NCBI RefSeq assembly: GCF_000355695.1
Contig: NC_020891.1
Coordinates: forward strand, 2,046,001 to 2,110,000
Direction: 5' to 3'
Origin: Clavibacter nebraskensis NCPPB 2581
GTDB lineage: Bacteria > Actinomycetota > Actinomycetes > Actinomycetales > Microbacteriaceae
DNA length: 64,000 nt
A program made the translations under genes and the position numbers. Positions 61,236 to 64,000 of this stretch are shown here, in pieces; the first letter of the stretch is position 1, and every line of letters starts with the position of its first letter. Under the pieces are notes generated by a model, which was given only the letters and a program-made list of their open reading frames with translations, was not told where the DNA came from and made no database searches.

Positions 61236-62027
61236 CTACGGGGCGACGCGGCCGTTCTTCTGGAACGCGGCGTGCGTCAACGGCATGAGCCGCTCGAACT
61301 CGGTCTCCATCTTCTCGGCGCACATCTCGATCTCGCGCTGCGGGAAGCTCGGGAACGTCGAGTCCTCGTGCTTGGTGCGCAGCGACAGGAAGTTCATGAG
61401 CGCACGCGCGTTGAGCGTGACGTACATCGACGAGTAGATGTTGAGCGGGAGCACGATGCGGGCGACCTCGCGCGCGACACCCTGCTCGAGCATCCGCTGG
61501 TAGGAGGCGTACGCCTCGGCGGAGGCGCGTCGAGTCTCCTCCTGCACGAGCGCGGTCTGCTCGGGGGTGCCGGCGTGAAACTCATAGGCGCCGGGCTTGC
61601 CGACCTGCACGAGGTTGCGCTCGGGGCCGGGGACGTAGAACACCGCGTCGAGCTCCTTGTAGCGGCCCGACTCCTCGTTGTAGGAGGCCATGCGGTGGCG
61701 CATGAACTCGCGGAACACGAAGATCGGCGCCTGCACGTAGAAGGTCATCGAGTTGTGCTCGAACGGCGAGCCGTGCCGGTCGCGCATGAGGTAGTTGATG
61801 AGGCCGCGGTCGCGCTTCACGCGCTTCTCCTCCGCCTCGGTGTCGACGTCGCCCTCGAGGGCGCGGTCCTGGCCGTCGGGCTCGTCGAGCGCGCGCTCGA
61901 GGGTCTTCTCGCCGGCGGTGGAGACGCGGGCGGCGAAGATCACGTCGGAGTCGTGGGCGCTCGAGCGGACGAGCTCCACGGTCATGTCGGATCGGAAGGC
62001 GATGTCGTCGTGGGGCACGACGGTCAC
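61236..62027 (-). CDS. thyX: Flavin-dependent thymidylate synthase
   Basis: Makes dTMP with FAD. The ThyX signature RHRMASYNEES is at residues 110-120 and SGRYKEL follows. GSPFEHNSMTFYVQAPIFV is also typical. 263 residues with a GTG start at 62027. A second GTG at 62018 has TACAGT 7 nt upstream and could be the true leaderless start. It is 42 nt upstream of dapA and probably ends without a separate terminator. Confidence 0.94.
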   Translation of the reverse strand: MTVVPHDDIAFRSDMTVELVRSSAHDSDVIFAARVSTAGEKTLERALDEPDGQDRALEGDVDTEAEEKRVKRDRGLINYLMRDRHGSPFEHNSMTFYVQAPIFVFREFMRHRMASYNEESGRYKELDAVFYVPGPERNLVQVGKPGAYEFHAGTPEQTALVQEETRRASAEAYASYQRMLEQGVAREVARIVLPLNIYSSMYVTLNARALMNFLSLRTKHEDSTFPSFPQREIEMCAEKMETEFERLMPLTHAAFQKNGRVAP

Positions 62028-62091
62028 TGTACGCGACCCCCGCCGGGCGACCGCGCCGCGCTCCTCCCGGGCGGCGTGCGGGGCCGCGTCC

Positions 62092-62097
62092 TAGGCT
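62092..62097 (+). promoter_or_regulatory. Predicted -10 element of the epimerase gene
   Basis: TAGGCT, 26 nt before the ATG; GAAGGG serves as ribosome site downstream of it. Confidence 0.4.
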
Positions 62098-62123
62098 GAG
62101 CGGGACCGACGAAGGGCTCGACC

Positions 62124-63044
62124 ATGTCCGACAGCACCGCATCCCCCGCTCCGCTCACCGTCCTCATCTCGGGAGCCGGGGGCACGATCGGCACCGAGCT
62201 GCAGGCCCAGCTGCATGCCGCCGGGCATCGCGTGCAGACGCTCGTGCGCCACGCGCCGTCCTCGGCGGACGAGCACGAATGGCAGCCGGCCGAGGGGAAG
62301 CTGGATCCCGCGGTGCTGGACGGTGTCGACGCCGTGGTCAACCTCTCGGGCGCCTCGATCAGCCGGCTGCCCTGGACAAAGCCGTACCAGGAGGAGATCC
62401 GCGCGTCGCGCGTCTCCGCCACGCGCACGATCGTCGGCGCGATCGCGTCGGCGGCGAACCCGCCCCGGGTGCTGCTGAACGGATCCGCCGTCGGCTTCTA
62501 CGGCGACCGCCCCGCCGAGCGCCTCACCGAGGACTCGCCGCGCGGGCAGGGCTTCCTGGCGGAGGTCGTGGAGGCGTGGGAGGCCGAGGCATTCCAGACC
62601 TCCGCCGACGTGCGCGTCGCGACGCTGCGCACCGGGCTGGTGCTCGCGCAGGCCGGTGCGCTCGCGCCGCTGCGCCTCCTCACGAACCTCGGGCTGGCCG
62701 GGAAGCTCGGCACCGGCGGCCAGGTCTGGCCGTGGATCTCCCTCCGCGACGAGGCCGCCGCGATCGTGCACCTGCTGACGTCGTCCGTCTCCGGACCCGT
62801 GAACCTCACCGGTCCCGAGCCCGTGATGGCCGACCGTCTGATGCGGCACCTGGCGAAGCGCCTGCACCGGCCCTACCTGGTGCCGGCGCCCGAGTTCCTC
62901 ATCCGGCTCGCGCTGCAGGAGGCCGGGCAGGAGCTGTTGCTCTCCAGCCAGCCCGCGCGTCCCGAGAAGCTGCTCGCCGACGGATTCGCGTTCCGCGACC
63001 CCACGGTCGAGTTGGCCATCGACCGGCTGCTCGCCACGAGCTGA
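62124..63044 (+). CDS. TIGR01777-type NAD-dependent epimerase-like protein
   Basis: 306 residues. Rossmann start TVLISGAGGTIGTELQAQLHAAGH, VVNLSGASISRLPWT, LLNGSAVGFYGDR, and a C-terminal DUF1731 block ending RPEKLLADGFAFRDPTVELAIDRLL. The family (YfcH/SulA homologue in plants) is an extended SDR with no settled substrate. It is the only rightward gene in this stretch and converges on the TPR membrane gene. Confidence 0.9.
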   Translation: MSDSTASPAPLTVLISGAGGTIGTELQAQLHAAGHRVQTLVRHAPSSADEHEWQPAEGKLDPAVLDGVDAVVNLSGASISRLPWTKPYQEEIRASRVSATRTIVGAIASAANPPRVLLNGSAVGFYGDRPAERLTEDSPRGQGFLAEVVEAWEAEAFQTSADVRVATLRTGLVLAQAGALAPLRLLTNLGLAGKLGTGGQVWPWISLRDEAAAIVHLLTSSVSGPVNLTGPEPVMADRLMRHLAKRLHRPYLVPAPEFLIRLALQEAGQELLLSSQPARPEKLLADGFAFRDPTVELAIDRLLATS

Positions 63045-63086
63045 GCTCGGCGGGGCTGCCGGAAGGTCGGTTCTGCGGCCGGTCGC

Positions 63087-63536
63087 CTAGGCGGCGGGCT
63101 CGGCGCGATGCAGCGCGATGGCGCGGCGGATGGCCCCGCGCGCCCGGCGCCGGTCCCCGCTCGCGTCGTACGCGAGCCCGAGGCGGAACCACGCGCGCCA
63201 GCTGGCGGGATCCCGCTCGACCTCGGCCTGGTACGCCGGGAACGCGGCGTCGGCCGCATCCCGGAGCGGACGGCCGCTCGCGCGGGTCGGCAGGTCGGCG
63301 ACGGGCAGGCCGCCCTCCCCGTCGAGGATTCGCACCAGGCGCGCGCTCCGCACGCCGAAGGACAGCTCGCGCACGAGCGCCCACACGCCGACCAGCGGCA
63401 GGATGAGGAGCGCGAGCCCGAACACGACGCCGACGGGCTCGCCGGAGATCAGCAGCAGGACGGCGATCTGGCCGGCCAGCGCGAGGTACAGCACCATGAG
63501 CACCGCCATGACGGCGACGCCGATGCGCGTCCCCAT
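63087..63536 (-). CDS. Membrane protein with a C-terminal TPR-like repeat
   Basis: 149 residues: two adjacent membrane helices (6-28 and 33-55) in the first third, then a soluble part ending in a helical repeat (AFPAYQAEVERDPASWRAWFRLGLAYDASGDRRRARGAIRRAIALH), a TPR motif. The ATG overlaps the dapB stop as TGATG. Similar genes follow dapB in other actinobacteria. No function is known. Confidence 0.82.
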   Translation of the reverse strand: MGTRIGVAVMAVLMVLYLALAGQIAVLLLISGEPVGVVFGLALLILPLVGVWALVRELSFGVRSARLVRILDGEGGLPVADLPTRASGRPLRDAADAAFPAYQAEVERDPASWRAWFRLGLAYDASGDRRRARGAIRRAIALHRAEPAA

Positions 63537-64000
63537 CAGGCGCTCGTGACGGTGGCGGCCTGGCCGCTCGGCCCGCCGTCGTCCACGGGTCCCGACGCGG
63601 CACCGGCGGCTGCCGCCTGCGTGGCGCGCTCGCGCGAGCCGTCGAGGTCGATGAGGCGGTCGAGTCCGACGACCACGCCGCGGGCGGTGCGGGCCGCGCG
63701 GAGGGCGAGGAGGATCCCGGCCTCGTAGGCGCTCGGCGCGAGCGTGTCGTGGCTGATGGTGAGGACCTCGCCGTTGCCGCCGAAGACCACGTCCTGCTTG
63801 GCGACGACGCCCTGCATGCGGAGGCTGTGCACGGGGATGCTCGCCACCTGCTGGCCGCGCGCCCGCTGATCCGTGTGCGGCGCCTGCACCGGGCCGCGGG
63901 TGCCGCGCGCCTGCGACATGAGCTCGGCCGTGCGGACCGCGGTGCCCGACGGCGAGTCGATCTTGGACGCGCCGTGCGCCTCGACGATCTCGATGGAGTC
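63536..64000 (-). CDS. dapB: 4-Hydroxy-tetrahydrodipicolinate reductase, C-terminal part (runs off the window)
   Basis: The last 154 residues are present. The active-site block reads EIVEAHGASKIDSPSGTA: the catalytic His and the Lys four residues later are kept, but the second His of the usual HH pair is Gly. IPVHSLRMQGVVAKQDVVFGGNGE and LTISHDTLAPSAYEAGILLALRAA follow as in DapB. The last 35 residues are an Ala/Gly-rich extension. The N-terminal NAD(P)H domain lies beyond the window. Confidence 0.93.
   Translation of the reverse strand, partial: DSIEIVEAHGASKIDSPSGTAVRTAELMSQARGTRGPVQAPHTDQRARGQQVASIPVHSLRMQGVVAKQDVVFGGNGEVLTISHDTLAPSAYEAGILLALRAARTARGVVVGLDRLIDLDGSRERATQAAAAGAASGPVDDGGPSGQAATVTSA

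Overview
The window is a high-GC (Actinobacteria-like) chromosomal core region. Gene content and order, a 16S-23S-5S rRNA operon without spacer tRNAs, gluABCD, a PriA-type HisA, and the ftsK-pgsA-cinA-clgR-recA-recX run all point to Microbacteriaceae. Clavibacter or a close relative is the best guess, but that genus call rests on recognition and not on an alignment. I see no prophage, insertion sequence, CRISPR array, integrative element or tRNA gene.

Layout from left to right. Positions 1-9331 hold two leftward units: xerD (cut by the window edge), a NUDIX ADP-ribose pyrophosphatase and pyrG, preceded by recN, nadK, tlyA, a 60-residue protein, a HAD phosphatase and a TPR protein with a repeated basic tail. 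Positions 9332-15630 hold a leftward rRNA operon whose flanks form long complementary processing stems. tyrS follows, then a rightward SatD-like regulator and membrane protein pair facing mpg. Positions 19056-27388 carry the complete leftward arginine cluster argCJBD-argF-argGH, with no argR. pheST, gluABCD, a SpoU/TrmH methyltransferase and infC-rpmI-rplT follow; infC can only start at an ATC codon. Then come a DUF1844 protein, an SseB-like protein and priA-hisH-hisB.

Positions 40732-42154 hold a divergent LysM protein/lexA pair with a LexA-type box in front of each gene. The next segment has hflX, an RsmC-like methyltransferase, dapF, miaA, miaB, recX, recA (with a palindromic SOS-like box), a DUF3046 protein, clgR, cinA (amidase domain only), pgsA and ftsK. 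The right end has a MacB-type ABC exporter operon, RNase J, dapA, thyX, a TIGR01777 epimerase, a TPR membrane protein and a partial dapB.

Themes. (1) Most genes are packed with 1-11 nt overlaps (GTGA, ATGA, TGATG), so translation is probably coupled. (2) About a dozen first genes have a TANNNT -10-like hexamer 6-9 nt before the start codon and no Shine-Dalgarno, which predicts leaderless mRNAs. (3) Operon ends and some operon interiors carry perfect GC hairpins. (4) recA, recX, lexA and the LysM protein suggest one SOS circuit with a cell-envelope effector. Nothing here is clearly a new system. The best candidates for something under-described are the LysM/lexA pair, the SatD-HTH/membrane protein pair and the repeat-tailed TPR protein.
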